Shown here: positions 42,387-42,791 of the stretch, one piece after another
How positions within the stretch are numbered: the first letter of the stretch is position 1
Layout of the letters: each line of letters starts with the position of its first letter
Assembly: GCA_903877125.1 (NCBI GenBank)
Contig: CAIRCM010000224.1
Span: 1 to 42,791, forward strand
Length of the DNA stretch: 42,791 nt
Direction of reading: 5' to 3'
Source: an uncultured Acetobacteraceae bacterium
GTDB lineage: Bacteria; Pseudomonadota; Alphaproteobacteria; Acetobacterales; Acetobacteraceae
Translations under genes and position numbers: made by a program
Notes under the pieces: model-generated
What the model saw: only the letters and a program-made list of their open reading frames with translations
The model's database searches: none
What the model was told of the DNA's origin: nothing

Positions 42387-42791
42387 TCAGCCGAGGCTGA
42401 TGCCGGCCGCCTCGACCATGCCCCGGATCGTCGCGACGATCTCGTCCTCGCTTTTCCCCATCGCTTCGAGCAGGCCCCAATAGTTCCCGATCGCCGCATC
42501 GCGGTGCGGATGCGCATGGCCGGTGTCGCGCTGGAACCGGAGGAAGATCGCCAAGTGTCGGCGCATCAGCGGTTCCGCCTCGCCGAGCCGGTTGGTGGCT
42601 TGCAGCAGTTGCGCGAGATTGTTGAGGTCGCGCGCGACGTTCGGGTGGTCCTGGCCGTGGCTGGCCTCATCGATGGCCAAAGCGCGGCGCATGAGCGGTT
42701 CCGCCTCGCCGAGCCGGTTGGTGGCTTGCAGCAGGGCCGCGAGATTGTTGAGGTCGCGCGCGACGTTCGGGTGGTCCTGGCCGTAGCTGGC
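42387..42791 (-). CDS. TPR-repeat protein (kinesin-light-chain-type), C-terminal part
   Basis: Only the last 134 residues are in the window; the gene continues past its right end. Two full copies of a 42-residue unit are present: DHPNVARDLNNLA-LLQATNRLGEAEPLMRRALAIDEAS, with consecutive units differing at few positions. The C-terminus (HLAIFLRFQRDTGHAHPHRD...MGKSEDEIVATIRGMVEAAGISLG) is the usual cap of such arrays. These arrays are often the recognition part of larger proteins with NB-ARC, CHAT or TIR domains, but the N-terminal part is not here. The DNA repeat (126 bp) shows 4 mismatches in 97 bp. Confidence 0.88.
   Translation of the reverse strand, partial: ASYGQDHPNVARDLNNLAALLQATNRLGEAEPLMRRALAIDEASHGQDHPNVARDLNNLAQLLQATNRLGEAEPLMRRHLAIFLRFQRDTGHAHPHRDAAIGNYWGLLEAMGKSEDEIVATIRGMVEAAGISLG

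Noticed and set aside
42184-42480. Minus-strand frame across the REP-like element and the TPR end
   Set aside because: Out of frame with the TPR gene, and part of its translation is the REP-like unit.

Overview
This is a GC-rich window with compact, overlapping genes from an alphaproteobacterium, most probably Rhodospirillales and plausibly Acetobacteraceae. The placement rests on three things: gene order (yfgM-bamB-der, and recG next to sdhE-mfd), family content (CnoX / LON-domain / Trm112 / DUF971 / Smr run, CYP153-like P450, ScfR-type regulator) and REP-like repeats. It is inference from content, not a database match.

Layout. 1-5.1 kb: a large PI-PLC-X protein fused to a lectin-like repeat domain, then a leftward catabolic group (SMP-30/gluconolactonase-like, a 43-residue remnant of a TRAP DctP binding protein, HMG-CoA-lyase-like). 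5.1-8.2 kb: a marR-emrA-emrB efflux operon. 8.2-10.4 kb: a CYP153-like P450 divergent from a VOC protein. 10.4-20.4 kb: the core block, with yfgM-bamB-der leftward, a small lipoprotein, sdhE-mfd leftward and recG rightward. 20.4-26.4 kb: an orphan hybrid-free sensor kinase, a DUF3574 lipoprotein, a methyltransferase, an ScfR-like regulator and an enolase-superfamily enzyme. 26.6-27.4 kb: a VapBC-like toxin-antitoxin pair with a double palindromic operator over its promoter. 27.4-32.7 kb: a leftward group with a GlcG/HbpS-like protein, an acyl-CoA-dehydrogenase-fold flavoprotein, a HAD phosphatase, and a ferric-iron-type ABC permease and binding protein with no ATPase gene. 33-36.2 kb: a rightward operon of a TIM-barrel isomerase, a sulfotransferase and an MFS exporter. 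36.2-37.7 kb: a leaderless ModA-like protein divergent from a NUDIX hydrolase, and tRNA-Gly(GCC). 37.9-41 kb: a tightly overlapped run cnoX / LON-domain / Trm112-like / DUF971 / Smr / XRE. 41-42.8 kb: an orphan HigA-type antitoxin, a GIY-YIG nuclease sandwiched between REP-like repeats, and the 3' end of a TPR gene with near-identical repeats.

Most of the window is ordinary chromosome. The parts I find most worth following are the GIY-YIG gene bounded by 38-bp repeats (41.5-42.3 kb), the PI-PLC/lectin fusion (0.3-3 kb), the isomerase/sulfotransferase/exporter operon with a run of inverted repeats in front of it (32.7-36.2 kb), and the small remnants and orphans (DctP tail, HigA without toxin, ABC importer without ATPase). 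No CRISPR array, prophage or complete insertion sequence was seen.
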